A stretch of DNA of 64,000 nt from Varroa destructor (GCF_002443255.2 NW_019211454.1:17017037-17081036); one strand, 5' to 3'. Positions 31,410 through 45,568 are shown, counted from the first letter of the stretch. The notes: generated from the sequence alone by a model not told the origin. Program-made: numbers and translations.

Positions 31410-33208
31410 CGCACCGGCTGCAGACGAAAGTGGGGAAAGTGAAAAACTAAGTGATACTGCCAGCTCAACGAAGTGGAACGAAACGAGGTTATTGCGTTGG
31501 CGACTACGAGCGTTGCCCCTGGTGACGCTACCTTCGTTGTGTTACTTACAGCTAACACTAGCAAAGACGGCGAGCAGGGACTTGGCCACCGAAGGTGTTC
31601 CTGCCTCATTTCGCTGGCTGTTTTTGACGGTTTGTTGTCGCCATGCGTAAGCGTAACATTAGGGAACTAGGCGTAGCTTATGGAAATATTTGGATCGACC
31701 TGTTGGGACTGTTGTCGTTGCGGTTGCCGCTAACATATCGCTAGGACATACTCGAATAATATATGGTTGCACAGGATGACGTAGAGAAGCATGAATATAC
31801 GTAGCTATTAACACAAACATGTAATAAGTCACTGTCACGCGCATGTTGTATAGAGCTTTCACGGAAGTAATTAGTTTACGAAGTGCGGCTGAGAAGCCAT
31901 TTGCCGATGCTTAAAGTTCCTACCGGTTTCGGGTCCTTTTTCGGTGGTCACCTGATCAAGTTTCCTCTAACGCCTTGTTCTCGTCTGGTAGGGTTCAGCG
32001 TTTGTCGGCGTATGACGCTATGATCGAAGCGTACTTTGAAACACATCGCAGAGTTTATGCAACGATATTATGCGTATGAAATAGCACGCACAGATCGAGC
32101 GAATTGGCCAGGCTAACTTTTTACTGAGTTACCTTTAGCTGCATCAGTCGTCGTCCGACGCTCGCAAGATTTTCACCATGAGCAAGACCGTTAGCGTCAG
32201 CGTAGTTGTAATGCAAATAATAGCCGCAGAAGCAGACGGTTTGGAACGTTCATTCAACATAGATGGCACGTAATCAATGTGGTTATAGAATTATACTATT
32301 TACATATTTACGCCGTGAATTCGGTGCCGAAATGGTGCGTGCAACGTGTAGGATATTAACATGTTGTAGGAAAAGGGATTGCCTCTCAAGGGATTACTTG
32401 GAAATGTTTCATTTGTCGACAATATTTTACCCATCGCCGAGGTAATACTCTGGTGATAAATAGTTGGATTCAGCAGATGGCGTTAATAATTCGATATCGA
32501 CCAAGGTCATCTTTGGGCGGGTCAATTGAAACACTCCTTCCTTCTCTATGAAAATTTGTGTTCACATATAAGGAAACAAATGATCTCAGCTTGATTCGTC
32601 TACATAGGCACTAGCCATTCTTAAAACAAATATTCTATTGCATGATATGATTATTTACACGGCCCAAAAGTCCCATCACCTTAATCGCGTTACTGACGTT
32701 CCTATGTAATCTTCTGCGTCCAGCTCTAAGCTCTTTCTAATAGGCTTCGCCACGAAGTCTCATGGTCGAAGCTTCGCCGTACCCGATCATTCACAGGAGG
32801 CTGGTACGGCTCCAACTGTTGGAATTCTTCGTGGCATCGCTAACGAAACTATAGAACGAACAAGAAAACACTATTCTACTATGGGCTATGTCTTTCGACA
32901 GACGATCAACTAACAACGACCTGAATCGCCTGGCGTTTACAGAGTCAGTTACGACACTCGTTTGAAGCCAAAGGTTCCAGCATCGCGATAACCGACGAGC
33001 TTTCCGCAGTGTAGAATACCGCGACGCGGCCCATCTCAGTCTGGGGTAGCGTCAACAAGCGGTGATCAAATTAGCGCGGAGTTACAGGCATACATTAATA
33101 TACAGTTGCCTGAAGCGCTGATCTAGTAAAAAAGAAACAGGTAAGCCTCGTTGCGTCCGAGGTTCTGCACGGTTCGATCTCTGGCAAATGGGACAGGCAC
33201 CCGTAATC

Positions 33209-33220
33209 GGGAGCGCTCCC
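33209..33220. repeat. 12-base GC palindrome GGGAGCGCTCCC
   Basis: Perfect 12-base palindrome in a locally GC-rich stretch without a gene. Possible protein-binding site; no further evidence. Confidence 0.6.
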
Positions 33221-33395
33221 AGTGGGATTGCGTAGACGAGATGAAAAAGAAACAAGATGGCGGCTTTCAAATTCAAAAGCACTGAACAGCGTTCTTGTGC
33301 CGAGAAACGTAACAAAACAAAAAGAGATACGAAAAGAACTACAGTGGACAATGCATCCACACAAAAATAATTACACACACAGGTGTTGCACACAG

Positions 33396-33464
33396 GTTGC
33401 TGCTCTTGTTGCTGTCGCTGCTGTCGTTATAGATGTCGTTGTGGTCGTTATTGTCGTTGTTTTG
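33396..33464 (+). repeat. Imperfect GTT/GTC/GCT triplet repeat
   Basis: Degenerate triplet repeat rich in GTT, GTC and GCT. It keeps several frames open (poly-Val/Ala/Leu), so frames here are not evidence of a gene. Confidence 0.8.
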
Positions 33465-34237
33465 CTTCGGTATGTTTTGTTGTTCTCGCTGTTAAATATA
33501 TAAACATTGGATATTAATTTCGCTTCGATTTAAATATCTTCTTCAAACACTACATCACAACACCAATAGCAACTGTGTCAGCGTTTGACTGCCGATTTAT
33601 TCGATGCTTAAGTATCCATAGCATCAATTAGCGCTATCTAAAATCATAAAGAAGTCTCGAATTTTACCTTTGGAATTAACGTCACTCTTGGCTACGGATC
33701 TGACTAGATTAAAATAAAATTAAAATAAACAAAAGATCTGAATGTTGTGTCGGGGATTAGCGTTACCCATCGGTTATTGGGCGGGTAATTTCTTTGCCTG
33801 TGCTTCGGGAAAGGTGAATTTAATCGGTTTGCTTTTTTTTGTTTTTCCATTCATGAAAATTGATGCTGTTACAATTTACGTAGGTGTCGCTTTTGAAATT
33901 TCCCATTGCGGAGAATTGGGCGTAACGATACATATGGATGTACAACAAATTGTGATAGCAATTTACATATTGTAATACGCGATCTGGGTAGTCTGTTGTG
34001 TATAATTCGTATCTAGGATAAGGCGGAAAGGCTCGATTCTCCCGCCGTTAACACAAGTAGTCATAGTGTTATAGAAACGATGGAGATTTGATGTTTAAAA
34101 TAGATCAATCACCACAACGCCAAGTAAAATAATGGAGCATCTGTTCTGGTTTTGTTTTGTGTACTGGTTACTGCTACGATCCAAACTAAAGACGATTTTT
34201 AAAAATAGTGTACAGATCCAATAATGCAGCAACCTAA

Positions 34238-34588
34238 TACAGCAGCGGCAAAACAATCAAAACGCGTTTAAAAAATTTAAAAAACACATATTTGTACTAC
34301 AAGAATACACTATTTTCGGCAGTCCGCTGTTGGATAGGCAGTGAAAAAAGTTTACGTGTGCGTATGTGGCGAAAAGAAGATCTGCACGCGAAATTTACAA
34401 CAATCTCGAAGATTTCCCATAAACAATTTACTTTTCACATCTGTTTCCTTGTAGATGTTCCGTTGAGTAGCATGCCAATACTTATGAGTCAAACGATCCT
34501 TGACACTTCGATTAAAGTCATCGTAAAGTATGCTGTAAACAAAGTGATTACGTTAAATGCAGTAATAGGTATTTGCGGTAATAAATAA
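34238..34588 (+). CDS. Unrecognised protein, two exons (34,238-34,361 and 34,455-34,588)
   Basis: The first exon is open for 41 codons and ends at GTGC/GTATGT. A 93-base intron ends in a strong acceptor (TTTTCACATCTGTTTCCTTG then TAG). The second exon continues in phase (1) for 43 residues to TAA. The product is basic at first (KTIKTRLKNLKNTYLYYKN, then RCWIGSEKSLRV). It then contains VPLSSMPILMSQTILDTSIK and VIVKYAVNKVITLNAVIGIC, a mildly hydrophobic end. No ATG is visible, so a 5' exon is missing. Family not recognised. Confidence 0.36.
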   Translation, partial: YSSGKTIKTRLKNLKNTYLYYKNTLFSAVRCWIGSEKSLRVRMWRKEDLHAKFTTISKISHKQFTFHICFLVDVPLSSMPILMSQTILDTSIKVIVKYAVNKVITLNAVIGICGNK

Positions 34589-36173
34589 GGGGCTTTACGG
34601 TGAGTTTTCGGTCAATGAACATATACGTGAACGTATTGATGACACAGCTTTGATCCATACAGATGGATTTTTCGATTTTTCATCTCCGTTTTGTTTTGTT
34701 TAAAAAAGAAAAAATCAGCTGTACGGTGTCCCCGTCATGACTATGATTCCTAACCGTCTTTAGGATTGGAAACAGTTACGTGGGTCGCCGTCGTGACCCA
34801 GTTATATTCCACTTCGATCCACGCTTCGGCTATCCGAATGGTTGTCTGTCTGGTGTAAATAAGCACGAAGCAGTTAAATAGGCAATAACGACGAAGGAGA
34901 TTGCTGTTGTTAAGGAAACCTATCCGGTTGAAAGTTTTGCTAGCTAGAAAAAGCTATACTGAGTAGCCAACTAGTCGTAGTTCGTCCATATCAGCCAAAA
35001 TACTATGGAAATAAAATCCATCTAAGGCTAGCTCGTAAGACAATTGGAGACAGAAGAGACCCAGTGTCTGGATTTTTTTAAAAAATTTTTATAAAAATAG
35101 CAATGCTGGGACATTGCTTTGTCATTCCGACCAACACAGACGCCAACAGACTAATCTTCTTCCGTGTTAAATAACTCATTATTGTGTACGATCTACAAAG
35201 CAATAACTATCGAAATATCATTACTACACTGCTTTAGTTAAAGATTCAGTTATGATACAAATTGTTGCGTTCTTTTAATGAATGTAACGTAACAGGATCG
35301 GTCTAACACTGGAACTTGGATTCATTTTCATGTTACTCATCTGTTTCTCGTCTTCTTTTTTGTTTTATCATAATTTACATGGTACGTTTTTCCCACTTCC
35401 TTATAGTTCGTTGAAATTGTTTCCAATTCAAGGAACTTTTAGGAGGAACAACTTGAAAACAGGGGGCTGACAAAAGAAGTTTTACATATCTTTCGCTACG
35501 GAAATGCACCACGATCAGAATAAAGAATAATTTGGTTAATATCCCCCAAGATCAACAACTGCAAGAGGTGACGCGCAGACTAGGCCTGTCACGTTCTCAT
35601 TTTTTTTTCTCTCTAATCGACCAACATATTTACTGCTAGAACTCTCACCGCTAGTTAACAAAAAGTTATTTTTTTCTAAGGCATGGCAGTTTAACAGGCC
35701 AGTACTAGATAAAACCTACCGTCATGATATCATGCCATAGATTGGAGACGATCGACATATATCATCGAAATATATGTGCGCGGCTGGCTAGTAGGCTTCA
35801 GCTAGTTTCTGCTTTCCTTTCTTTTTTACCCAATTTACATTCTGCATTTTAAAAGTATTACACATCTAATTAACATTATCCATTGTAACTATATTAGTGG
35901 TATAGGCAATGACACTAAAGCGATTAAAGCAAAATCAGGATAGGTTGATTCGTGTGCTCGGAAACATAGCAAGATCTAACAATAAATGACTTAGATAACA
36001 GAATAGCTGTTCCATGCACGAGTTCCTAAATCATACCTCGATTAAGGTGCGTCTTAGTGTAACATAATTAGGACATTGCGTCTTAAAATGGAAGTTACAC
36101 AGTTTTTCGATAGCTTTTAGTCTGAGTCTAAAGAACAAACCCAAAGAGAAATTTTTCTATTATTTTTTCCTTT

Positions 36174-36409
36174 TTAGGCAATCGCTATTTTCAATATTCT
36201 ATCGTTGACGACCTTAGATTTTAGTTGAATTTCTCTCCCCCCTGTAGCCATCATCTCTATTGAAGCCTCTACCGTAGCGCAACTAATCAATACATCGTTC
36301 AGTTCGAATACAGTCTTCATACTAACAACAGATCTAGACATAGTGAGTAAGGCAAGTTCGTTACGCAAACGCACGGGATCCATCGATTCGCAGGTGTGCA
36401 TTGGCCGTT
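36174..36409 (-). CDS. Terminal exon candidate
   Basis: The minus strand has TTGCTTTCTTTTTGGTCTAA then AAAAG, followed by 77 residues to TAA at 36,174: MDPVRLRNELALLTMSRSVV, SMKTVFELNDVLISCATVEA, SIEMMATGGREIQLKSKVV. Composition is well balanced and helix-like. An internal ATG (MDPVRL) could be the true start. On the plus strand a strong acceptor ends at 36,177, but its frame closes after 16 codons. Family unknown. Confidence 0.3.
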
Positions 36410-39400
36410 CTTTTTTAGACCAAAAAGAAAGCAATTTCTGCTACATCAATAGGTGTACTTTCTTCCATTGATGATGTACTAGCATGCACGGTACGTACCT
36501 ACCGGTTAAAGCACAAATTAATCACTCTGTTGGTGGAAGTAGATCGTTGAACGTGATTGATGTGCTTTTCGAGTGAGAGTTTTCCGCGCAGAGCTAAGAC
36601 TGTCGAGCTCATCAATGCGGCTAGGTCGCGTTTACTATGCAACATAGCTCACAGCGATAAAGGACGACGTCTTTTTGTATTCTTTTTTTCTGACGATTCC
36701 GCTGCTGATTGTAAACGGAGTTTCATCGTCGCAACTAGCGCCATCTCGACAGCCCTCCCCCCCCCGGCCCTGAACTGCCTTCGGGCATCAAGAATTGTAA
36801 GACTGCTTTGTACCGGCTAGTCCTACATCCTGATACAACTATGCCTTGGGGCTTTTACTGCTGTAATGAGAAGCAATTAAACAAGCACTATTATGCGGAT
36901 AGCAGAGAAAGCTGTCGCAGAGAGGACGTGGGCTGAACCCTTCAGATCTCAACTGCTCTAAATTGGTTCGGAATAGTAGAAAATAGTGTGGTTAATCATG
37001 AAGTCAGAATCTGATGGGAGCAGAACACCGCTATGTTTAGTATAAGCGGCCGTTTTGCTGACAACACGATTGAACAGGTCGTTATACTGGGGTAACGAGA
37101 AATAATGGGAAGATGAAAGTCTGTTAATCTAGTAATAAATAGAACCTCTTAGTTCTGTATGCCTATTCTTCTTGATTTGTAGAGCCAAATGGACGAACTA
37201 GTGTGGATTGGCATGATGTGCCACTCAGTAACGTTTTAGCTTTGAGAGGATACTGACGGATGGGATTGGGGATATATGGAAAGCGCCGCCGCCGCCGTTA
37301 GATATATTTCTATTTTTGTTAAGGCCTTAAAATAGTAACATGACCGTTGCTAGCGCCGCAATACGACTAGTGGCTAGAAGAATCAGTAGCCAATGATCCA
37401 GAGAAACATTTTCCGTATAAATGTTGAAAACAACCTTAGGCTAAACTAGTTTCTCATCGCAAACGTATCTAGCCGAAACTTTAGGCCTTAAATGGCCTTA
37501 GATGACAGACACGTCATCTTGATCGCCATTACAGAACAATTTTACTTTCAATTGTTAACTTATGCATAGTTTTTTTTCCATGTTCTATATCAATACAATA
37601 TGTATATAAGAATACAGTATATAAAACTACATTTTCATTGAAGTTAGCCTGTCTAGCCAAAAGCATCTTAACTTTACTTAAGCGCAGTTACCGTTTTGCG
37701 TCGTGGCTCGGTCATCTTTATCTAGCTATTAATAATATTCGCTGCCAAATTATTGTAGCTAGCAAAAATCCTGCTAGAAACGGTTTGTCAGACTACCGCT
37801 TTATGTCGCTTCCAGCTCTAGGACACATAGGTGCAATACGATTTTTTCGGCTACGACTATAATTCCGCATAATTATAATGACTACTAGTATTTGCAATAC
37901 TACATCTTCATTTTATTAGCAGAATGAGACTGTCTTCTCAAATCGTTCTGTGGATAGATGGAACATGCAAGGTGGATGAATACGGATACTGTAGTGTTTT
38001 TATGTGCGGGAAGTTATGGCCACAGTCGGAAGTTGTGACACGTAGTAAAAAACAAAATACATCGCCTGCTGTTCATCATCACATAGTGAGTGATGCTACC
38101 AACTCTGGTCGGGATATACTACCTTCATCCGTGTTTACATTAGTCGTTTATATTAGCCACTACGGATACGTGCAGTAACGAGGTTGCCGATGGCAAATTG
38201 TCCCGCCGAACCACTTTCGCCTGCGTCAGTCAGGAAAAAACGGAACCTGATTGGGATTTGAGGGATATTCTTGAACAAATTAGTCAAGCGAATGAATCAA
38301 GTGTAACATCACTGATCAGCTAATCATCGACAGTTCACTACAGTCAACTTAACCGGGCCGCCAGGATTCGATGCAATGAGAGTAATGGTAACGAACCTCA
38401 CCGAGGGAAAAAGGGCCAGGCTTTCGACGATACTATCAGCCTAAGTTAGCAACGCGAACCTTTTAGCCACGTACGGCGTAGCGCTGGGTATCGGCCTATT
38501 TCGCGAACACTGAACAAAAACCCATGAGGAAGGTGCGGAACATTCAAGTTTCGTACTCGCTTAGAGCTTCCTGCTACGACTTGTCAGCCCAAACTATATC
38601 TGTCATTTAGTATCGGATGTAATCGAATTCTAGAGGAAGTACTGGAACTAGAAAGGCACCAGACGAAAAAAAACCGGCTAAATACAGTTACTAGCTATAT
38701 TTAACTATAAGGATCAACATTACGAGGGCAATAGAAAGGACTTGCTTTAATGCATTATTTTAGCCCAGTGTATCAACTGGAGAAATGTTCTATTCCAGAT
38801 TAACCTGGACCGCGGGGCGCTGACTACCCGTCGGTTGTTGTCAAGCCTAACAGCTCAACGTACATTCGTTGGACATTTAATAACCACAACATTGGAAATC
38901 ATTACTTTCGTACTGGAGCATAGGACCCAATCAAAGACCAGCATCAAATCTATGATTTGACGATCTGTAAATCATGACAAACTGTGTCGCGTTAAATGCA
39001 AGTTCAACCGTTTGTCGATAAATCAGTACTAACTTACAATTTTCGTAGAATTTTTTTTATTATTACTGTTATTTAATATCACAGAAACAACAATACGGCT
39101 ACAGGAATTGAGACGCTCTTCACTACTAAGGCAACGATGTACGAACAACTAAATACAGATCTTCTAATAATAATGACTTGAAGCGGATCCACAAATCGTT
39201 ATATAGATTTGCCGGCATCTGTTTAGCGGAAGCTGATGTTTGTTATGACGCTCATAATAACGGCGAGGTTGATCGTGGCGATGATAATGATATTTTTTTA
39301 CCTGTTTACTACTGGCTAGAAGTATTGAATTGTATATTATGTATTTATCTTAGAACGCCGGCACTAGAAGTTGCATGCTTTGCAGAACATTGTTCGCACT

Positions 39401-42400
39401 GACGACGCGGACAATGTGTCCTGCTGGCCTGCTGTGAAAATGATTCGTTGGCCATTAGTTTCTTTTAGAAGAAGTGAACCTTCCTCGATGAACATGACGG
39501 TAGTTCTAGTGTGAAAAAAATTAGGCAAAACGTGAACAGCCTGCGATAAGTATCTACATTGCTTTGCGATAGCTCTTGCTGAGTATTTTTGCACCTCTAA
39601 AACGTTAGATATCGTAATGATATTCTATTTGCTAACGACAGTAATAGAAATAGCCATTGAACTTGATGCAAACCATGGTTATTTGCATGAATTTGTGTGG
39701 TGAAAGCCACAAATTACTTGAATCGCCGGCCAATTACAACAGATACACAGTTTCAGACGATGTAGTTAGTTTGTAGAGCGCTCCGCGCTTGTGAAGCAAG
39801 ATTCAATCACCTACTATTATAGAAAAAAAAAAACAAAAAATAGCCTCAAGCTGTAGATAATATATCTGTCAAATGATGTTACCGCTAATTTTCTAATAAG
39901 CTCTACATCGTAAATAGGCAATGTAGTAAGACAAGCAATGCCACACAATTGTCGATATACGGTGAGGCCGATCACTGTCTCCGGCATGCCATCTCACATG
40001 TTTGTCAACAGATGGAAGCAAACTCTAAAAAAACGGTCAGCATTCGTTAGTCGCTGGATAAGTCGACAAAACTTTCGTTTTAGATTGGAGAATTGCCCCC
40101 GCAGTCTTACCGATGTCTGGAGCGAGATACAGTGATACGGCCACTTGGAAATCTGTGCACGTATCTCAACTTTTCCCCTAATATCGTTGTTGATAAATAA
40201 CGATACCTGATCCTATCACAACACGAACTAGCGAGGGAGAGCGTCCCTATATTAATGCAGCGAAAACGTAACCGAGAAGGCAGCCCAAGTGATCCATGTT
40301 CGACCTTAATCTTCTCGTAGAAGTTCTAGATATAGGGACAGCAATGAATATCGTAATACCTTCAGCCCCATGTTCTGATAGGGGGAGGAACCTGAAGTCA
40401 AACAACGGTACTGAGGTTTACCTAGGTGGGACAGTCACGAGTTTTTATCCAGTGGGAAAAACAGCTGCATCACGATTTCACCTGGACTAAACGTATCGTA
40501 GTAGATAACCTCCGCAATTTTCAGACAACGGTTCATGTGTGAAGAAGGCGCTCAGTGATTAAGAAGACCACTTGCCTGATGTCCCGTAACACCAGATACT
40601 AAAACTCCACTTCGAAACAAAAGAGATGCTGTGACTTTTTCTGGTAATCAACATCGTTTGGTCCCAGCGGAGAGGTACTGTGCTAAGTCTGGAACCGTCG
40701 CTTCCGAAATCTGCACGTGCATATGTAGACGAATCCGGCAATGTTTGTTTATTTATTAATAGCTAATGCTAACTTGATGCTAGTTTAGACTCAGCTCAGC
40801 TACAGACAAACGATGACCGATTTTACGGTTTGAAAATTCAGTTTTCTTCTATATTTGGCTTGAACTTTGTTTTTTGTATTTTTCACTTATATCCATTTAA
40901 CAATAGAGTAAATTATATCAAGGCGAATCCACGGCTGAGGGCAGCAAAAGAAACATTTCTCTGCCCTTCGTTTTCACTGATTTTGTATAATTTAAGGTAT
41001 TTTTACTACAGTACAATATGTGATAAGACCGTGCTAAGTTTTATCAATATAAAAGTGTAGACAAAAGGTCTTTAATAAGTAGTACCGTTGTGTTTAAAGT
41101 CAACCACCTTATTATAGGAAAGCAATAAGCAACTTAAAATTGAAAATTGATCGACGCCCACTCCACTTTAAATAAAATGCGTTCTATAAGAACTCAGAGC
41201 TGATTTGATTTTTTGTTCAACTTTCCTACAGATTAAATTGGTATATTGTATCCCCTTCGTGGACTATCTAGATGCATTTTAAACGGCTCTCTACGAATAA
41301 ATTACTCAAAAAACCGTATAAACATACCTTGTAAACGTAGCTCCTGTCATGCACCTATTATATTAAACTTACCCATATTTTTCACAGTACAATGCTTGCC
41401 TCAGTCTCACTGAATGATATACTGACATGGTACTTGTGAAACGATTCAGTCAAACGATTCTTTTACTACAAGACTAGTACAAAGGGCATGTGGCGTATGG
41501 GACTTCGACGAGATAGGAGTTAGTAGAATTAAGGAGTGATTGGAAATTTAGGTCTAACGCCTTTGCATTAATCAAGCATTGTTTGGGGCGCTGGCGACCC
41601 TTTTCAGCATAGTTCGAAATGCATCTAAGGCCGCTTGCGAACCTAGATTATCCAGTGTGTTTCTGGAAATTATAGCCACTATAGCACTACAGAAATTCAT
41701 AGTATTTTTAGGTGCTTCTCGACCTAAAACGGTTTCAACCTATGGCTCATGGAAAAGGGTCAACCCGATTGGCTAGTTCAGGTACGTCTAGCCATCTAGC
41801 GCTGTACGTACGATGTCAATAGCACATTCAAGCAGCGTTGTTGCAGGTGGAAACAAATCTCCTGTAGTAGAGATGGTGGTGATGCAACGCCAACATGTCT
41901 ACCTGCTAAACTTGCGGTGGTGGCCCAGGTTTTAATCGGAGCGTAGACGGGAGCAAGCAGTCTCGAAATGGTTCAAGCACCGGATGCAAAACACTCAATG
42001 AGACGGCATTAAAGTGTACATTTAATGGGTTGCGAAAATACGCTGTTGATACGGCTTAAATCAGGTATTAAATCTATATTTAGATACTTTCATATTTTAG
42101 CGCAGATTCACATATAGCCTTTTTAGTGATTTTGTGAACTTTGAATCGAATGAATATTTATCCGTATATGCTGCAGTTACGCATTCGTCCATCTATATAC
42201 AACGACGACTCCATAGATAGATGAGTCCTGTTAGCTCATATATGATATATACCTGCCATCGTGCCCAAGAGGATGAAATCTGCTATGGGGTGGGAAAAGA
42301 CATCGCTTCAGGTTAAAAAAGGCCGCTCGATTTTAGATAAAAGCGCACATTGCGACGGTTGCAAGTGTCTTGCGACAGTTGTCGTTCGGACGTGTAGTAG

Positions 42401-43111
42401 CGGCAGGGGAAAGTGTCACGACAAAATGACACGCACGCGGCAATCAATGCCGCTTGTCACTAAAACCCTAATCATATTTGCTTTTTGAAATTCTGCAAAA
42501 AAAAAATAGATATCCAGGGATATGTCAATGATGGCTATATGTAAGTGGGTAACGTATTGACGTTGCACTTTCCCACGCGTCATCAACACCATACCCACCG
42601 TATATATCTGAAATATATGGAAATGAAGTATAGTACGATTCAACATTCGTATTGCATCTATAGCGAAGTGATATCTGCTCGTTAAGTCGGTAGAACTATC
42701 GTAATAGTTACGGTCAGCATAACTATACCAGTTCTATTATACGGCGTCGTTATTAGTGAACTTTTATATGATGTCCCTGCGTAGGGCAAGAACCATGTGA
42801 GAGATTCTCTGGACAAAGCTGTTTTGCTCCAGGCAACGAACAGTTAGCCCTTACATTTCGTATGCGTACCATATGTGTATAAATTAATAATTAATAAGTT
42901 AAAATTAATTTAAAAAAGTGTAAAAAAACATAATATTGATTACGATTTTCGATAAATTGGTCTAGGAACGAAATAAATTTATCAACATGTACGCCTTCTG
43001 TGAGATGAGTCTAATTCAAATTGCTAGCTGCCGGTAAATTGTACAGATAAACGCGCACAGACACACAGTTCGTCTATAAGATTTCGCTAATTCGGCTTTT
43101 TTTACTTTTAG
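36410..43111. other. Long gene-poor stretch
   Basis: Only chance-length frames. A run of nine C at about 36,758-36,766, a (GCC)n-like GCCGCCGCCGCC near 37,284-37,297, and a hairpin-like AATTTGTG...CACAAATT near 39,688-39,714. Confidence 0.5.
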
Positions 43112-43667
43112 GACAAGTTGCAGAAATCCATGGTCCAAACGCACATAGGCTACTGGAAGGGTTCACAATTCTACTGGCGCACTTATCTGCGAACCTCCGA
43201 TATCTCTACACAGCTGCACACTGGTGTTGGATACTCGGGTAAACATTTCGTTTTCTACACTTTATCCTTTATTATCCTGTAATTACCTTCTAATCAATAT
43301 TTCCAATCATCTTAGTAATTTTCTCGCAAATGATTTTCCGTTGCTAATCGAATTCTGCTCGCAGCAAAAGTGTCGTTGAATATCTGCCAAATAATTTTAA
43401 CTTAGTAGAACCGTCTCGGTATAGACAAGCAAGTTAATAGTGACTTATTTTTTAGCGGTTTCAAGCCCAGTCGGACTCGGGAACGATAGGCAGCAAAGGG
43501 TTCACATCGATAACGTTATTCGTATCAAAGAGAAATACATTGAGTAAGTACCGAATCTTTCTTTACGAAATTTTCACGCTGTCCTGCCTTTGCCCAAATC
43601 TCTTGCCGTGTGTATTAAATTTAAACGATCCTATTATTATCAAAGGACGCACCGGCGTATGTTGTAG
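43112..43667 (+). CDS. Unrecognised protein, last three exons (43,112-43,238; 43,456-43,543; 43,646-43,667)
   Basis: Strong acceptors (CTTTTTTTACTTTTAG and GACTTATTTTTTAG) and GTAAAC and GTAAGT donors bound the first two exons, which agree in phase (1, then 2). Exon 1 reads QTHIGYWKGSQFYWRTYLRT then SDISTQLHTGVGYS. Exon 2 reads VSSPVGLGNDRQQRVHIDNV then IRIKEKYI. The last intron (102 bases) contains no AG between the donor and its acceptor, as expected of a real intron. It leads to a 7-codon end. Other frames in exon 1 are open too. Family unknown. Confidence 0.3.
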
Positions 43668-43767
43668 AGGGTGTTGCATCAGTTACGCGTCGTAATATGT
43701 ACGCCGGCTCTATTCTAGTTACGATTCAATATACTGCTGGAATAAACGCCTGGGGCGATGAGTAGCC

Positions 43768-43965
43768 CTAAACGACACCACAGCGGCAGTACCATTCCGC
43801 ATCCGTCTCCATTTCGTTGCTGGGTCGTAACAGCACTTTGGTGCCCACCCGCCGAAACCGCTTTTTGCCGCCTTTTTCGGCAACCAGGGCTACGATTTTT
43901 TTGTCTTCGGAAATAATTCGTGTTGGTGCACTGATCGAAGCTGAAGATTTCGTGAAGTTCAAGTT
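43768..43965 (-). CDS. Terminal exon candidate, convergent with the plus-strand gene
   Basis: After ACTCACTTGTGTCTAACACAG on the minus strand, 65 codons run to TAG at 43,768: NLNFTKSSASISAPTRIISE, DKKIVALVAEKGGKKRFRRV, GTKVLLRPSNEMETDAEWYC. Basic in the middle with two cysteines near the end. Its stop lies about 100 bases from the end of the plus-strand model, giving a tail-to-tail pair. An overlapping minus frame (43,715-43,993) is a shadow. Unrecognised. Confidence 0.3.
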   Translation of the reverse strand, partial: NLNFTKSSASISAPTRIISEDKKIVALVAEKGGKKRFRRVGTKVLLRPSNEMETDAEWYCRCGVV

Positions 43966-45568
43966 CTGTGTTAGACACAAGTGAGTATAACAAGGTGGAG
44001 TGTAGCTCCCGGCGACTGCCTTATTCTGGCAGCAGGCCGATATGATAGATCGGTTTGTATAAAATCGTATGATAGCAAACCGCTCTAGGAAGTAAATTTT
44101 TTGGATCCTTTGCCTCGCAATTCAGTTTCGTCTCTAATTTACAAATGGCAATCTGATTGATAGGCCGGCTATGATTAAACGGGTAGGTCTCGTGTTTGGA
44201 GAAATTGTCACATAATACCATATCATCACATAATCAAGGACAGTACGAATAAGGCCGTAGTTCACATTAGGACTGAATCCAAACTGGTCTCAAGCGTTTT
44301 GTTTATTTGTTATTGAATTTAATTATTACACAGAGGACAGCGGACGTTTGCTTGAAAAATCGTTGCATACATTAAGCTAGCTGTGAGTAATTACACCTCT
44401 TTTGGAACCATTACTGTTATTACCAATAATACTTGAGCGTTACCTGGGGGCTTACCCGGTGCCTGTTTTGCTATTGGACATACTCTATTCATATGGAGAC
44501 AGAAGGCTAACTATCTACTTATCTTAACACGTATAGATACGTGCAGGCCTGTGGGTTTGAGACCTCAAAGAGAACGGATTAGGTTGGATCGCCTCTGTTC
44601 CCTCGAGCTGCTTTATATATATATACTATACCTGTTCGCGGAAAACAGTTCCCACACGGATGATATAAGAGCGCGAACGATATTGTTCGCTGATTTGCTT
44701 TCAAACATAGAACATTAAGTTACTGCCATCGCAAATTAACATTACGCTCTATAGGCACAAGCACACTTTTTCTCTAGGGGATCTGTTTTTGGCCGATTGG
44801 TGGCATTCATCTTCCGCGCAAATCCTTCCAGAATTAATCTCTAGCTGCCTAAAATCAAATCAGTTGAATTCGACCACAAAAAGTTGAGATAAGTCTACTG
44901 ACAATGAAACAGACAGACTTTTTCGATATCGACTTTTTAAAAACTTTTGTAGCATGGCTGTATATTGATTTCGAGCTACACCTTGCAAAGGCCGATTACT
45001 GCAGGCAAAGTAATCACAATGACTACTCAAAAAATAAGTGGGTCTACGTAACGTTAGACAATTCGCCACATCTGCTCTTTTCAACGGTTAAGTTGAGCTA
45101 ACAAACTCACCCAAAAGAGATTTATGATGTATCTACCTGCCTGAAAGAGCGAAAATTGCTAAATATTGGAAAAAGCTGGACCGGCGGGTAAAGTTGGTGT
45201 ATTATCGAGCATTCTATGGGGAATGACTCGACATGTTTAAGACTAAAGACATTTGTCAACGTTAGAATCTGTCACTGAATTCGACGACTGAAGACGACGG
45301 CTCTTCTCTTTTATATTACTTCCTTCAATCAAACGTAAAAGAAAAAAAAGTTTTTTACTTATTTCTTGGTTTTGTATATAATTTTCTATTCGATGTAATG
45401 ATTTTGCCTGCTGCTACAGCTGCTGCTTAATTTGTGAATTCTCAGCTGATGACTGTACTAATTGAATGATACGAATTTCGGCAATATTCGAACGACGTCC
45501 TAATTCGCTAGTACTAATCTGTCCAACTAGCAATCGGTTTTTACTGGAAACAATTTAAGTCGCTGTTT

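Larger units (their letters stand above)
31253..34237. other. GC-richer patch, then intergenic DNA
   Basis: 31,249-31,650 is an open frame without ATG that runs through the 16-bp palindrome. The opposite strand (31,609-31,337) is open too. 33,082-33,503 is open on both strands because of a triplet repeat. I see no decisive gene. Confidence 0.45.

Noticed and set aside
33120..33195. B-box-like GGTTCGATCTC on the plus strand
   Set aside because: The box is imperfect and no cloverleaf can be folded upstream.
33082..33503. Long open frames on both strands
   Set aside because: Produced by the GTT/GTC/GCT triplet repeat and its flanks.
43646..43763. Phase-0 reading of the last 43.6 kb exon (protein-like, 38 codons, ending GINAWGDE)
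   Set aside because: Attractive by eye but out of phase with the preceding GA/GTAAGT donor; the phase-matched reading ends after seven codons.
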